NCBI RefSeq assembly: GCF_024198235.1
Contig: NZ_JAKCFB010000025.1
Coordinates: 1-64,000 of the forward strand
Direction: 5' to 3'
Source of the DNA: Myxococcus dinghuensis
GTDB lineage: Bacteria; Myxococcota; Myxococcia; Myxococcales; Myxococcaceae
Length of the DNA stretch: 64,000 nt
Positions within the stretch are counted from its first letter, which is position 1. Each line of letters starts with the position of its first letter. Shown piece by piece: positions 56,346 to 64,000 of the stretch. The position numbers and the translations under genes are program-made. The notes under the pieces are model-generated. The model was given only the letters and a program-made list of their open reading frames with translations. It was not told where the DNA came from and made no database searches.

Positions 56346-58688
56346 ATGACTTCGCCGCGTGTCGGGTCCGATGACTTCTTGCTGCTGGTGGGCGTGCTGC
56401 CGGAGGGGCTGCGCGCCGCCGTGGGGGCGCTGTCCTCCTCGGAGGTGCTGGAGGTGGTGATGGACCTGGGGCGGCCTCCGGAGGCCCGGTTGGTGGACCG
56501 GGTGGTGCGGCTGCGCGAGGCGCTGGTCGAGTCGGTGGACCTGGAGCACGTGCTGGCGCAGGTGGGGTCGCCGGGGGAGGACAACCGGGCGGGCATCGAG
56601 CGGACGCTGCACCGGGTGTCGGCCATCCGGAACCGTCAGGGGCGGGTGGTGGGGCTGACGTTGCGGGTGGGGCGCGCGGTGTTCGGCACCATCGACATGG
56701 TGAGGGACCTCATCGGCACGGGACGCAACGTGCTGTTGCTGGGGCGGCCCGGCGTGGGGAAGACGACGAAGCTGCGCGAGGTGGCGCGGGTGCTCGCGGA
56801 TGACCTGGGCCGGCGGGTCATGGTGGTGGACACGTCGAACGAGATTGGCGGGGATGGCGACGTGCCGCATCCGGGCATCGGGGGTGCGCGGCGGATGCAG
56901 GTGTCGCGGCCGGACCGGCAGCACGACGTGATGATCGAAGCGGTGGAGAACCACATGCCGGAGGTCATCATCGTCGACGAGATAGGGACGGCGGCGGAGG
57001 CGGCGGCGGCGCGGACCATCGCGGAGCGGGGCGTGCAGTTGGTGGCGACGGCGCACGGCAACACGCTGGAGAACCTGGTGCTGAACCCCACGCTGTCGGA
57101 CCTGGTGGGCGGGGTGCAGACGGTGACGCTGAGCGATGACGAGGCGCGAAGGCGGCGCACGCAGAAGACGGTGAGCGAGCGCAAGGCGCCGCCGACGTTC
57201 GACATCGTGGTGGAGATGGTGGGCCGCGACGAGGTGCTGGTGCATGGCGCCACGGCGGAGGCGGTGGACCGGCTGCTGGCCGGCAAGGCGGTGGGGGGCG
57301 AGCGGCGCCGGCAGGACTCGGTGTCGGGACGGATGGAGGTGGAGCCGGTGGCGGCGTCAGCGGTTTCGCCGAGGCGGGACGCGAGCACCGAGCCGGCATC
57401 CGTGGGCACGAGGGGGACGTCGGCTCGCGCGGAGGCAGGTGAGGTCGGTCCGGCGCACGCGGGATGGGGTGGGGCGGCTCGCACGGAATCATCCGGTGTG
57501 AGTGGGGCGCGTCAGTCGCACGCGGGCCGGGACCAGGCGGCTCACGCGGAATCACCTGGTGTGGATGGGGCGAGTCAGAGGCACGCGGGCCGGGACGAGG
57601 CGGCTCACGCGGAATCACCTGGTGTGGATGGGGCGAGTCAGAGGCACGTGGGCCGGGACGAGGCGGCTCGCACGGAATCATCTGGTGTGGATGGGGCGAG
57701 TCAGAGGCACGTGGGCCGGGACGAGGCGGCTCGCACGGAATCATCTGACGTGAGTGGGGCGAGTCAGGCGCGCGTGGGTCGAGGTTCGGAGGCTCACGCG
57801 GAATCATCCGGTGTGAGTGGGGCGCGTCAGGCGCACGGGGGCCGGGACGAGGCTGCTCACGCGGAGGCGTTTGTCTCGAGTGTACCCCGCGAGATTCCGG
57901 TCGAGCCGGGCCGCCTGGAGAGGGGCGCTTCGGCTGCCGAGGACTCGGCCGGTGTGCGAGGGCGGGGCACGTGGTCGGGCGCGCGCGGAGTGGCGGATGA
58001 AGGGGCGTCCCGATTCGCGCCCTCCGTGGAGGCCGACGGTGCGACCGGGGGGCATGTGTCGCCACCCGTGCGTGAGCGAATCGCGGTGACGGTGGTCGAG
58101 GCACGCCCCGCGCGCTCGACGCGGTTCGCGCCGCGGACGCACGCGCCCGAGGTGGAGGACGCGCCGCCCCTGGAGTCGCGAGGACCGACGCGCATCTACG
58201 CGCACGCGGTGAGCCGGGACGTGGTGCAGCGGGTGTTGCGGGAGCTGCCCGTGGAGGTGCGCATCGTGAGCCGCATGGAGTCCGCGGACCTGGTGGTGAC
58301 GCTGCGCTCGCGGGCGAACGACCCTCGGATGCGGCGGGTGGTGGCGAAGACGGGCGCTCGCGTGGAGGCCGTGAAGCGCAACAGCTCGGCGGAGCTGCGG
58401 CGGGCGCTGAGGGCGCACTTCAACATCCTCGAAGGGGTGGACGAGGACGAGGTCCGCGAGGCGGTGGACGAGGTGGAGCGCGCGGTGGAGACGGTGCTGC
58501 GTGACAGCGTGTCGGTGGAGCTGGCGCCGCGCTCACCGCGCGTCCGCAAGCTGCAACACCGGCTGGCGAGCCGCTACCACCTGGAGGCCGTGAGTCACGG
58601 CAAGGAGCCTCACCGACACCTGGTCATCTATCCCATCGGCGCGGAGGTGGACGCCGCGCTCGCGGAGGAGACGGAGGGGAATGCCTGA
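56346..58688 (+). CDS. SpoIIIAA-like AAA ATPase with R3H domain and repeat region
   Basis: A 780-residue protein, ATG at 56346 after GAGGAGAGGGG. Residues about 10-310 are a SpoIIIAA/Ycf45-type ATPase: Walker A LLGRPGVGKTTKL (132-143), VMVVDTSNEIGGDGDVPHPG, Walker B EVIIVDEIGTAAEAAA (206-221), and QLVATAHGNTLENL. Residues 382-507 are six 21-residue repeats. The C-terminal part (about 615-780) has LPVEVRIVSRMESADLVVTL and the R3H-type segment RLASRYHLEAVSHGKEPHRH (with LVIYP after it). R3H domains bind single-stranded nucleic acid. Relatives without the linker are found in cyanobacteria, plastids and Firmicutes. Cellular role in myxobacteria is unknown. Convergent with the M3 peptidase gene. 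Confidence 0.88.
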   Translation: MTSPRVGSDDFLLLVGVLPEGLRAAVGALSSSEVLEVVMDLGRPPEARLVDRVVRLREALVESVDLEHVLAQVGSPGEDNRAGIERTLHRVSAIRNRQGRVVGLTLRVGRAVFGTIDMVRDLIGTGRNVLLLGRPGVGKTTKLREVARVLADDLGRRVMVVDTSNEIGGDGDVPHPGIGGARRMQVSRPDRQHDVMIEAVENHMPEVIIVDEIGTAAEAAAARTIAERGVQLVATAHGNTLENLVLNPTLSDLVGGVQTVTLSDDEARRRRTQKTVSERKAPPTFDIVVEMVGRDEVLVHGATAEAVDRLLAGKAVGGERRRQDSVSGRMEVEPVAASAVSPRRDASTEPASVGTRGTSARAEAGEVGPAHAGWGGAARTESSGVSGARQSHAGRDQAAHAESPGVDGASQRHAGRDEAAHAESPGVDGASQRHVGRDEAARTESSGVDGASQRHVGRDEAARTESSDVSGASQARVGRGSEAHAESSGVSGARQAHGGRDEAAHAEAFVSSVPREIPVEPGRLERGASAAEDSAGVRGRGTWSGARGVADEGASRFAPSVEADGATGGHVSPPVRERIAVTVVEARPARSTRFAPRTHAPEVEDAPPLESRGPTRIYAHAVSRDVVQRVLRELPVEVRIVSRMESADLVVTLRSRANDPRMRRVVAKTGARVEAVKRNSSAELRRALRAHFNILEGVDEDEVREAVDEVERAVETVLRDSVSVELAPRSPRVRKLQHRLASRYHLEAVSHGKEPHRHLVIYPIGAEVDAALAEETEGNA
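57489..57866 (+). repeat. Six 63-bp tandem repeats within the SpoIIIAA-like/R3H gene
   Basis: Six contiguous in-frame units: 57489-57551, 57552-57614, 57615-57677, 57678-57740, 57741-57803 and 57804-57866. The consensus encodes SPGVDGASQRHVGRDEAARTE (21 residues, with S/P, D/S, A/V and E/Q variation). Units 2-4 are the most alike. A degraded partial unit precedes the first. Because 63 is divisible by three, other frames over the block are also open but have no signals of expression. It is the best minisatellite in the window. Confidence 0.95.
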
Positions 58689-58693
58689 CACCG

Positions 58694-58727
58694 CGCCAGG
58701 AGGAGCCATCCCTCGCTCCCCCTGGCG
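58694..58727. terminator. Bidirectional stem-loop between convergent genes
   Basis: A 12-bp stem with one mismatch (58694-58705 with 58716-58727) and a 10-nt loop, between the SpoIIIAA-like gene (stop 58688) and the M3 peptidase gene (stop 58740). No T-run; it probably serves as a shared 3' end structure. Confidence 0.6.
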
Positions 58728-58739
58728 GCTGGGTGCGGC

Positions 58740-60818
58740 CTACTTCGCCGCGTCCACGTACGCGCGATACGCGTCGAAGTTGTAGTCGCGGCCGAGGAAG
58801 TCCTTCACGAGCTGGGCGGCGGGCTTGGCGCCACCGGGCTCGAGCACCGTGTGGCGGTACTTCATGGCCGTCTCACGGTCCAGGTACCCGTGCTTCTGGA
58901 ACTCGGTCTCCAGGTCCTTGGCGATGACGGAGGACCACAGGTACGTGTAGTACGCCGCCGAGTACCCATCCAGGTGGGTGAACGCGAGCTCGAAGTGCGT
59001 GCCGTCGCGGTGCTCGTGCTTGAACGGGCTGAGCTTCTTCTGGTGCTCCACCAGCACCGCCGTCGTGTCGAAGCCCGGCTTGCGCGAGTAGTAGTCCAGG
59101 CTCAGCGCCGCCAGGAACAGCTGCCGCCGCACCCACAGGCCCTTGCCGAACTCCTTCGACGCCTTGAGCTTCTCCACCAGCTCCGTCGGAATCGCCGCGC
59201 CCGTCTGGTAGTGCTTCGCGAACTCCTTCAGCACCTCCGGGCTCCCCGCCCACTGCTGCAGCAGCATGGAGGGCGTCTCCACGAAGTCCCACTCCGTGCG
59301 GATGCCGCTGATGCCGCTCCACTGCTGCTTGCCGGAGAACACCGTGTGCAGCAGGTGGCCGAACTCGTGGAAGAACGTCTCCACCTCGTCGTGGGTCATC
59401 AGCTCGCCCGGCCGCGCGAAGTTGCACACCAGCGCGCCCTCCGGGAGCCGCTTGTCGGCCTGTCCCGGCGTCAGGTCGAACTGCGCCGCGTGCTTGTACT
59501 TGTCGTCACGCGGATGCATGTCCAGGTAGATGCGACCCAGCAGCGTGTCCCCGTCGAGCACGTCGTACGCCTCGACGTCCGGATGCCAGACCTTGGCGTC
59601 CTCGGCGCGGCGGTAGGTGATGCCCCAGATGCGCGCGGTGATGTCCATCACCCCCGCCTTCACCCGGCCGTACTCGAAGTAGGGCCGCACCTGCTGCGAG
59701 TCGAACCCGAAGCGCTCCGCGCGCAGCCGGTCCTCGTAGTAGTCCTGGTCCCACGGCTCGAGCGTCTTCGCGCCCTTCACGTCCTTCTGCTTGCGCGCCA
59801 GCAGCTCCGCGAACTCCTGCTTCGCCCGCGACTCGGAGGCCACCGCCAGCTTGTCGATGAACTCCGCCGCCGCCTGCTGCGTGCGCGTCATCTTGTTCTC
59901 GGTGGTGTACGCCGCCCAGGACGGGTAGCCCAGCAGCGCCGCCAGCTCGTGGCGCTGGGTGATGAGCTGCGACAGCACCTCCTGGTTCGCCGGGAACGCG
60001 CGCTGACGGTAGGTGCGCCACATCTTCTCGCGCGCCTTCGTGTCCTTCGCGTACGTCATGAACGGGAAGTAGTCCGGGTAGTTGGTCGTGATGACCACCT
60101 TGCCGTCCGCGCCCGGCTTGTGCGCCGCCTTGTAGTCCTCCGGCAGCCCGTCCAGCTCCTTCGGCGTGAAGGAGGCCTGGCGCACGCCCTCGGCGATGTT
60201 CTTGCCGAACGTCTGCCCCAGCTTGAGCAGCTGCTCGTTCAGCGCCTTCACCTTCGCGCGCGTGGCGTCGTCGCGGTCCACGCCAGCCCGGCGGAAGTCG
60301 AGCAGCGTGCGCTCCATCCAGTAGCGCGTCGGCGCGTCCGCCTGGGACAGGTCCACCGTGGCGAGCGCGTCGTAGATGCCGCGGTCCAGCGACATCTCCA
60401 CGTTGGTGGCGTCCACGCGCTGCTCGCACTCGCGGGCCGCGTCGCGGAAGGCCGCGTCCGGGTGGACCTCGCGCGCCAGGCTGGCGCGGCTGGCCGCCGA
60501 GTAGATGGCGCCCATGGCCTCGTCGAACGCCGCGAGCACCGCCGCGCCGTCCTTGCGCGCGTCCAGCCCCTTCAGCGACGTCGTCTGCGCGCGGGCCTTC
60601 TCGATGTCCGCCGTGCACGCGGCGGTGAAGGTCTCCACCGTGCCGGACAGGAGCGCCGACCCATTCGGGGGCGGCAGGGGCTTCGCGGTGGGCGCCTGCT
60701 CGGGCGCGGCGGTCGGCTGGGGCGCGGCGGCGGTCGCCGTCTCGGTGGCCGCGGTGCCATGGGTACAGCCGGTCGCCGCGAGGGCCGCCGTCAGGGTGAA
60801 CGCAGTCAGTTTCTTCAA
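58740..60818 (-). CDS. M3-family oligopeptidase lipoprotein
   Basis: A 692-residue lipoprotein. The start is TTG at 60818 with GGAGGAA 7-8 nt upstream; no ATG gives a better site. The signal KLTAFTLTAALAATGC has lipobox AATGC. The catalytic domain carries HEFGH (484-488) and the third zinc ligand E514 in EWDFVETPS, with the M3 landmarks DRGIYDALATVDLSQADAPT and LDGYSAAYYTYLWSSVIAKD. M3 enzymes (OpdA/Dcp-like) cut peptides of about 6-17 residues; being lipid-anchored, this one should work in the periplasm or outer membrane. Ala/Pro/Thr-rich linker after the lipobox (about 20-50). Divergent from a CheR gene. Confidence 0.92.
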   Translation of the reverse strand: MKKLTAFTLTAALAATGCTHGTAATETATAAAPQPTAAPEQAPTAKPLPPPNGSALLSGTVETFTAACTADIEKARAQTTSLKGLDARKDGAAVLAAFDEAMGAIYSAASRASLAREVHPDAAFRDAARECEQRVDATNVEMSLDRGIYDALATVDLSQADAPTRYWMERTLLDFRRAGVDRDDATRAKVKALNEQLLKLGQTFGKNIAEGVRQASFTPKELDGLPEDYKAAHKPGADGKVVITTNYPDYFPFMTYAKDTKAREKMWRTYRQRAFPANQEVLSQLITQRHELAALLGYPSWAAYTTENKMTRTQQAAAEFIDKLAVASESRAKQEFAELLARKQKDVKGAKTLEPWDQDYYEDRLRAERFGFDSQQVRPYFEYGRVKAGVMDITARIWGITYRRAEDAKVWHPDVEAYDVLDGDTLLGRIYLDMHPRDDKYKHAAQFDLTPGQADKRLPEGALVCNFARPGELMTHDEVETFFHEFGHLLHTVFSGKQQWSGISGIRTEWDFVETPSMLLQQWAGSPEVLKEFAKHYQTGAAIPTELVEKLKASKEFGKGLWVRRQLFLAALSLDYYSRKPGFDTTAVLVEHQKKLSPFKHEHRDGTHFELAFTHLDGYSAAYYTYLWSSVIAKDLETEFQKHGYLDRETAMKYRHTVLEPGGAKPAAQLVKDFLGRDYNFDAYRAYVDAAK

Positions 60819-60968
60819 GGGCAGATTCCTCCGGGTTCCAACGGAAACGTCTCGGCGTCATGCCACATCCCGCCCCGCTTGGCTCGCCCGCGGGCCAGGC
60901 ATCCGACACTCGCGGTGCGCGTCCCGATGCCATGATTCACCCGACCCCGTGACTCGGAGTGCCGCCTG

Positions 60969-61781
60969 ATGCCGACGGACCAGGACTGCGAGGAGCTGCT
61001 GCGGTGGGCCGCTCCCCGGCTGCGCCTTCGACCGGAGGGATTCCGGCGGGTGCGGGGGCAGGTGTGCAAGCGGCTGGGCCGGCGCCTCCGGGCCCTGGGG
61101 TTGGCGGACCTCGCTGCCTACCGCGCGAGGCTGGTGGCCGACGACGGCGAATGGGCCGTGCTCGACGCCCTCTGCCGCGTCACCGTCTCCCGCTTCTACC
61201 GCGACGCGAGCGTCTTCGACGTGCTGCGGGACGACCTGCTCCCCGCGCTCCTCGCCGGGCGCCCCGGGGTGCTGCGCGTCTGGAGCGCGGGCTGCGCCTC
61301 CGGCGAGGAGCCCTACACGGTGAGCGTCCTCTTCCGGCTCGGCCTCCAGCCCCGCTTCCCGTGGACGCGGCTGGAGCTGCTGGCCACGGACGCCGACGCC
61401 GCGCTGCTCGAGCGCGCCCGGCGGGGCTGCTACCCGCGTGGCTCCCTGCGCGAGCTGCCCGAGGCATGGTCCCGCAAGGCCTTCCCGGACGAGGCTCTGG
61501 AGCCATGTCTGGCGGAGCCGTTCCGCCAGGGGCTCGTGTTTCGTCAGCAGGACCTGCGGGCCGACATGCCGGAAGGGCCCTTCGACCTGGTGCTGTGTCG
61601 CAACGTCGCCTTCACCTACTTCGCGCCGCCCCTGCAACACGTGGTGTTGGGGCGGCTCGTGCGGCGGCTGGCGCCGGGAGGATTCCTCGTCATCGGCGCG
61701 GAGGAATCACTCCCGGTGGAGGGCCCCGCCCTGGAGCGCGTCGCGGGGGCGCTGCCCATCTTCCGTGTCGCACCTGGGTGA
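60969..61781 (+). CDS. cheR: CheR-type chemotaxis protein methyltransferase
   Basis: A 270-residue methyltransferase. The N-terminal helical domain (about 1-70) is followed by VTVSRFYRDASVFDVLRD, the SAM-binding WSAGCASGEEPYTVSVL, LLATDADAALLERARRGCY and FDLVLCRNVAFTYF, the standard CheR run. It methylates glutamates of chemoreceptors. No CheA, CheW, CheB or receptor is in the window, so it is an orphan copy; myxobacteria have several Che-like systems, and CheR proteins with signalling partners outside classical chemotaxis are common there. The ATG at 60969 has GGAG about 10 nt upstream. Confidence 0.9.
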   Translation: MPTDQDCEELLRWAAPRLRLRPEGFRRVRGQVCKRLGRRLRALGLADLAAYRARLVADDGEWAVLDALCRVTVSRFYRDASVFDVLRDDLLPALLAGRPGVLRVWSAGCASGEEPYTVSVLFRLGLQPRFPWTRLELLATDADAALLERARRGCYPRGSLRELPEAWSRKAFPDEALEPCLAEPFRQGLVFRQQDLRADMPEGPFDLVLCRNVAFTYFAPPLQHVVLGRLVRRLAPGGFLVIGAEESLPVEGPALERVAGALPIFRVAPG

Positions 61782-61809
61782 AACATGAAACCGGGTCTCA
61801 TGTCACCCG
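61778..61809 (+). terminator. Imperfect stem-loop after cheR
   Basis: GGGTGA..CATGA on the left (61778-61790) pairs with TCATG.TCACCC on the right (61799-61809) across a 9-nt loop, starting within the cheR stop codon region. A weak or attenuator-like terminator; the downstream operon begins 136 bp later. Confidence 0.4.
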
Positions 61810-61945
61810 CGCATGTTTCTGGATGTTTTCGAGCAGGGTGTGTGTCGCGGAGTCGTGACGCAGCCTGACTTGAGCGGGACGCGCGCGCTCGATAGCACCG
61901 GCTGCTTTTTCATGGCCAACCCCCTGGCCGGAGGGATGCAACGGT

Positions 61946-62827
61946 ATGCGCAAGGCGCTCTGTGCTGTCGCGACGTTGATGCTGTGGGCGTGTGGTGGTG
62001 AGACCCCGCAGGCGAAGCAGGATGGGATGTCGATCTCCACGGAGTCGGGAGACACGCACGGCACCTTCGTGCGGGGCGGCGAGGAGGTGTCGTTCTCCTC
62101 CCTCGAGGTGGAGCCCGGTGTGTATCGGCTCGAGGTCCGGCTGCGAGGCCTGGCGCTCACGGGCCTGCTGGACCCGGCCAGCGGTGTATCGACGTTGGAT
62201 GGCTTCGCGGACTCGAGCGGGGCGGACACGCAGCTCACGGGCGCGGACCGCGACCTGATGGATGCCTTCTACCGGTCGCTGAACACCGAGCTGCCCACGG
62301 GTGACGCGGCGACGCCGGAGTCCATGTACCTGCGGCGCGCGGCGGGCCTGTGGGCGCAGCACTCCTCGACGGTGGAGCTGCAGCGCACGGTGATGGGTGA
62401 GCAGGGTCGCGGCTATACGATGCTGTGCAGCTACGCGAAGTGTAACGGCAAGTTCACGGGGAGCTGCGGCGGCGTGTACAACTGGTACTCGTACGCGAAG
62501 CACGACTGCAACAAGGGCGGCTTCGACTGGGCGGGCAACCAGCAGATCGCCCAGCTCGGTGACCACACGACGTGCAGCGGCGACGAGTTCTACATGAGCG
62601 GCAGCACCTGGGTGTGTGGCGAGCCGGACCACTGGTCCCGCCCGAAGGTGATGGGCATCTGCTTCGGTCGCTGCGGTGGTAGCTGCGGTGGGGATACCCA
62701 GTACACGCTGGACGCGACGAACCACGACGGCTGCGTGCGCAACGGCCACATGCTGGCGAGCGCGTACTGCGACGACCAGTTCGTCTCCGCGATGGACGAC
62801 GAGCTCTTCGCCCCCAACTGCTACTGA
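61946..62827 (+). CDS. Cys-rich lipoprotein with phospholipase A2-like HD/Cys motif
   Basis: A 293-residue lipoprotein (MRKALCAVATLMLWAC, GGAGGG upstream). The middle (about 35-130) has beta strands such as VSFSSLEVEPGVYRLEVRLR. The C-terminal 140 residues carry at least 14 cysteines, including CFGRCGGSCGG, then ATNHDGCVRNGHM and AYCDDQF. The run CGxxCGG...HDxC with a following YCDD resembles the calcium-loop and active-site order of secreted phospholipase A2, where C-C-x-x-H-D-x-C is catalytic; this is resemblance only. It starts a run of four envelope genes with gaps of 2 bp, 55 bp and an overlap. Confidence 0.72.
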   Translation: MRKALCAVATLMLWACGGETPQAKQDGMSISTESGDTHGTFVRGGEEVSFSSLEVEPGVYRLEVRLRGLALTGLLDPASGVSTLDGFADSSGADTQLTGADRDLMDAFYRSLNTELPTGDAATPESMYLRRAAGLWAQHSSTVELQRTVMGEQGRGYTMLCSYAKCNGKFTGSCGGVYNWYSYAKHDCNKGGFDWAGNQQIAQLGDHTTCSGDEFYMSGSTWVCGEPDHWSRPKVMGICFGRCGGSCGGDTQYTLDATNHDGCVRNGHMLASAYCDDQFVSAMDDELFAPNCY

Positions 62828-62829
62828 GG

Positions 62830-63201
62830 ATGTCCGTGCGTCGACTCGGAGCGTGGATGACGTGGGGCGCGTTGCTGCTGGCGTGCTCGTCCACGTCCTC
62901 GAAGACGGAGGCGGCCGAGGCGACGGTGCGGCGCCTCTTCGAGGCGTTGCCCTCGGGTGATTGCGCGGTGCTCGGGCCGCTGCTGGCGACGGGGGAGGGG
63001 ATGCGCCCCTGCGAGGAGTCGGTGGAGGAGATGCGCGAGCACGGGCTGAGCCTGGTGGACATCGTCGAGTCGAAGCTGGACGGGCGGGACCCGGACGCGG
63101 TGTTGGTGCGGGCCCGCATCGCCCGAGGTGGTGAGGTCGGCAAGGAGCCCTGGCTGCTGCGCGTGGAGCGGCGGGCGGGGACCTGGCGCGTGCGCTTCTG
63201 A
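62830..63201 (+). CDS. Small lipoprotein, NTF2-like domain possible
   Basis: A 123-residue lipoprotein (LGAWMTWGALLLAC) whose ATG at 62830 follows the upstream stop by 2 bp, with GAGG just before it. The mature part (TEAAEATVRRLFEALPSGDC, then RMPC-type cysteine pair and WLLRVERRAGTWRVRF) has the length and strand order of a small NTF2-like or DUF4878-type domain, with two cysteines. No function assigned. Clearly in one operon with the Cys-rich lipoprotein upstream and probably with the two genes downstream. Confidence 0.7.
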   Translation: MSVRRLGAWMTWGALLLACSSTSSKTEAAEATVRRLFEALPSGDCAVLGPLLATGEGMRPCEESVEEMREHGLSLVDIVESKLDGRDPDAVLVRARIARGGEVGKEPWLLRVERRAGTWRVRF

Positions 63202-63256
63202 GAACCGGAGTAGGCTCCCGCCCCGTCCGCGAAGACGGGGTGGGAGCAGGCGAGCC

Positions 63257-63814
63257 ATGATGAATCGCAAGCATTGGATGTGGGTGGTGGCGGGCGCGCT
63301 CGTCCTGGTCGTGGGGCTGGGGTTGTGGTGGCGCCCGGCGGAGGGCGAGGGCGTGGCGGACGTCGCGGCGTTGGAGGAGGCGAGCGCGCCGGAGGTCCCC
63401 GCCTCCGAGGCGCCTCGGGCTCGGCCTGCCGTCGCGCCGAAGGACGTGGCGGCCGGGGCGGAGCGTCCCTCGGAGGAGCCTCGCGGGGCCACGGTGGTGG
63501 CGCTCGGGCCGGGGGACGTACCGCCGGAGCCGGAGGTGGAGAACCCTCCGCCGCAGGAGAACGAGCCCATCGCGCCGGAGCTGCCGCAGACGGCGCAGTG
63601 GAAGCTGGAGAAGACCACGCACATCACCGGGCTCCTGGGGCGTGACGTGGAGCGGCTGGAGCGGGAGCGCGAGACGGCGGATACCCGTGGGGACGATGCG
63701 CGCGTCCGTCAGCTCGACACGCTCATCCAGCGACAGCGGGGCCGGCTCGTCGGGCTCCGGGAGGAGATTCGCGTGCTCACCGAGGAGGCCGCGAAGGAGT
63801 CCGCTGCCCAGTGA
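63257..63814 (+). CDS. Single-span membrane protein with periplasmic coiled coil
   Basis: A 185-residue protein from the ATG at 63257 (a second ATG follows immediately). One N-terminal membrane helix (about 8-25, WMWVVAGALVLVVGLGLWW), then a Pro/Glu/Ala-rich linker (about 28-115) and a C-terminal charged helix (about 120-180: DVERLERERETADTRG ... LVGLREEIRVLTEEAAK) that reads as a coiled coil. Architecture is like envelope-spanning linkers or small divisome/secretion factors, but no family is recognised. Its stop overlaps the start of the next lipoprotein gene (GTGA), so it is translationally coupled to it. Confidence 0.68.
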   Translation: MMNRKHWMWVVAGALVLVVGLGLWWRPAEGEGVADVAALEEASAPEVPASEAPRARPAVAPKDVAAGAERPSEEPRGATVVALGPGDVPPEPEVENPPPQENEPIAPELPQTAQWKLEKTTHITGLLGRDVERLERERETADTRGDDARVRQLDTLIQRQRGRLVGLREEIRVLTEEAAKESAAQ

Positions 63815-64000
63815 AGAGGCGCGAGACCCACGTGTGTTCCCGGGGCGCGATGGCGTGTCTGCTGATGCTCGCGGTGGGGGCGTGTGCCCCCGTGGCGTCG
63901 AGCGAGGTCCCGGTCGAGGCGCGCGCGCGGCCCATCGTGCTCGGAGAAGACGCTCCCGCGGATGTCGCCACGGTGGCGCTGCTCTCCCGCCGGACGCGGT
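63811..64000 (+). CDS. Lipoprotein, N-terminal part (cut by window end)
   Basis: Begins with GTG at 63811, overlapping the previous stop by 4 bp. The visible 63 residues are a lipoprotein signal (GAMACLLMLAVGAC, lipobox VGAC) and the start of the mature chain (APVASSEVPVEARARPIVLG). The reading frame continues past the window end, so length, domain content and function are not visible. Coupled to the upstream coiled-coil gene and last known member of the four-gene envelope run. Confidence 0.7.
   Translation, partial: MKRRETHVCSRGAMACLLMLAVGACAPVASSEVPVEARARPIVLGEDAPADVATVALLSRRTR

Noticed and set aside
57464..57753. Open frames in the other two phases of the 63-bp repeat block
   Set aside because: Expected by periodicity: 63 is divisible by 3, so one open unit gives an open array; no start signals or domain content.

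Overview
The window is high-GC chromosomal DNA, almost certainly from a myxobacterium (Myxococcota; Myxococcus, Corallococcus or Pyxidicoccus type). The reasons are strong third-position G/C bias, many type II lipoproteins, a MYXO-CTERM sorting tail (20320-20445), Asp/Ala/Gly and Ser/Gly/Asp linkers on surface proteins, an NtrC/NtrY pair, c-type cytochrome lipoproteins, and several protein types common in that phylum. I see no tRNA, rRNA, CRISPR array, insertion sequence or integrase. GTG starts are common, and three genes appear to use TTG behind a good Shine-Dalgarno sequence.

Layout. 1-11084: an efflux locus with the end of one ABC ATPase, three ~800-residue FtsX/MacB-type duplicated permeases, a second ATPase, a sigma-54 response regulator and its histidine kinase. 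11118-13289: a small Cys-rich secreted protein, an SMI1-type immunity candidate next to a lipoprotein with an HNH-like C-terminus (a candidate SitA/SitI-style kin-discrimination pair), and a four-helix membrane protein. 13669-20445: a beta-propeller dihaem cytochrome, small unknowns and a MYXO-CTERM GH15 glucoamylase-like enzyme. 20466-22933: an NAD(P)-binding oxidoreductase divergent from a LysR regulator, and an H1-like basic protein. 23011-29484: a TonB_C/TonB-dependent receptor with a lipoprotein partner, a bacterial GRAS-domain protein overlapping pncC, and a SpoIIAA/STAS-like protein. 29797-38569: an M4 metalloprotease with two PPC domains behind an AT-rich, palindrome-rich leader, a double hexapeptide-repeat acyltransferase-like protein, a MATE exporter, an exported amidohydrolase and small envelope proteins. 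38678-43438: a ferric-iron-type ABC importer, then an NTF2-like protein divergent from a MarR regulator across a strong operator.

43521-56080 is dominated by exported proteins: the paired SO2930-type dihaem cytochrome and parallel beta-helix lipoproteins, a DUF3445 protein, an FKBP isomerase, two alpha/beta hydrolases (one lacking its nucleophile Ser), three tandem CAP-domain proteins, and a DUF1592/DUF1552 pair. 56346-63999 holds a SpoIIIAA-like AAA/R3H protein with six 63-bp repeats, an M3 oligopeptidase lipoprotein, a CheR methyltransferase and a run of four envelope genes cut by the window end.

Most of the window therefore concerns the cell envelope and secretion: export, uptake, surface proteins, proteolysis and probably contact-dependent competition. 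The best candidate for something little described is the lipoprotein-toxin/SMI1-immunity pair at 11544-12671. Next are the GRAS-pncC overlap, the repeat-bearing R3H ATPase, and the TonB_C receptor.
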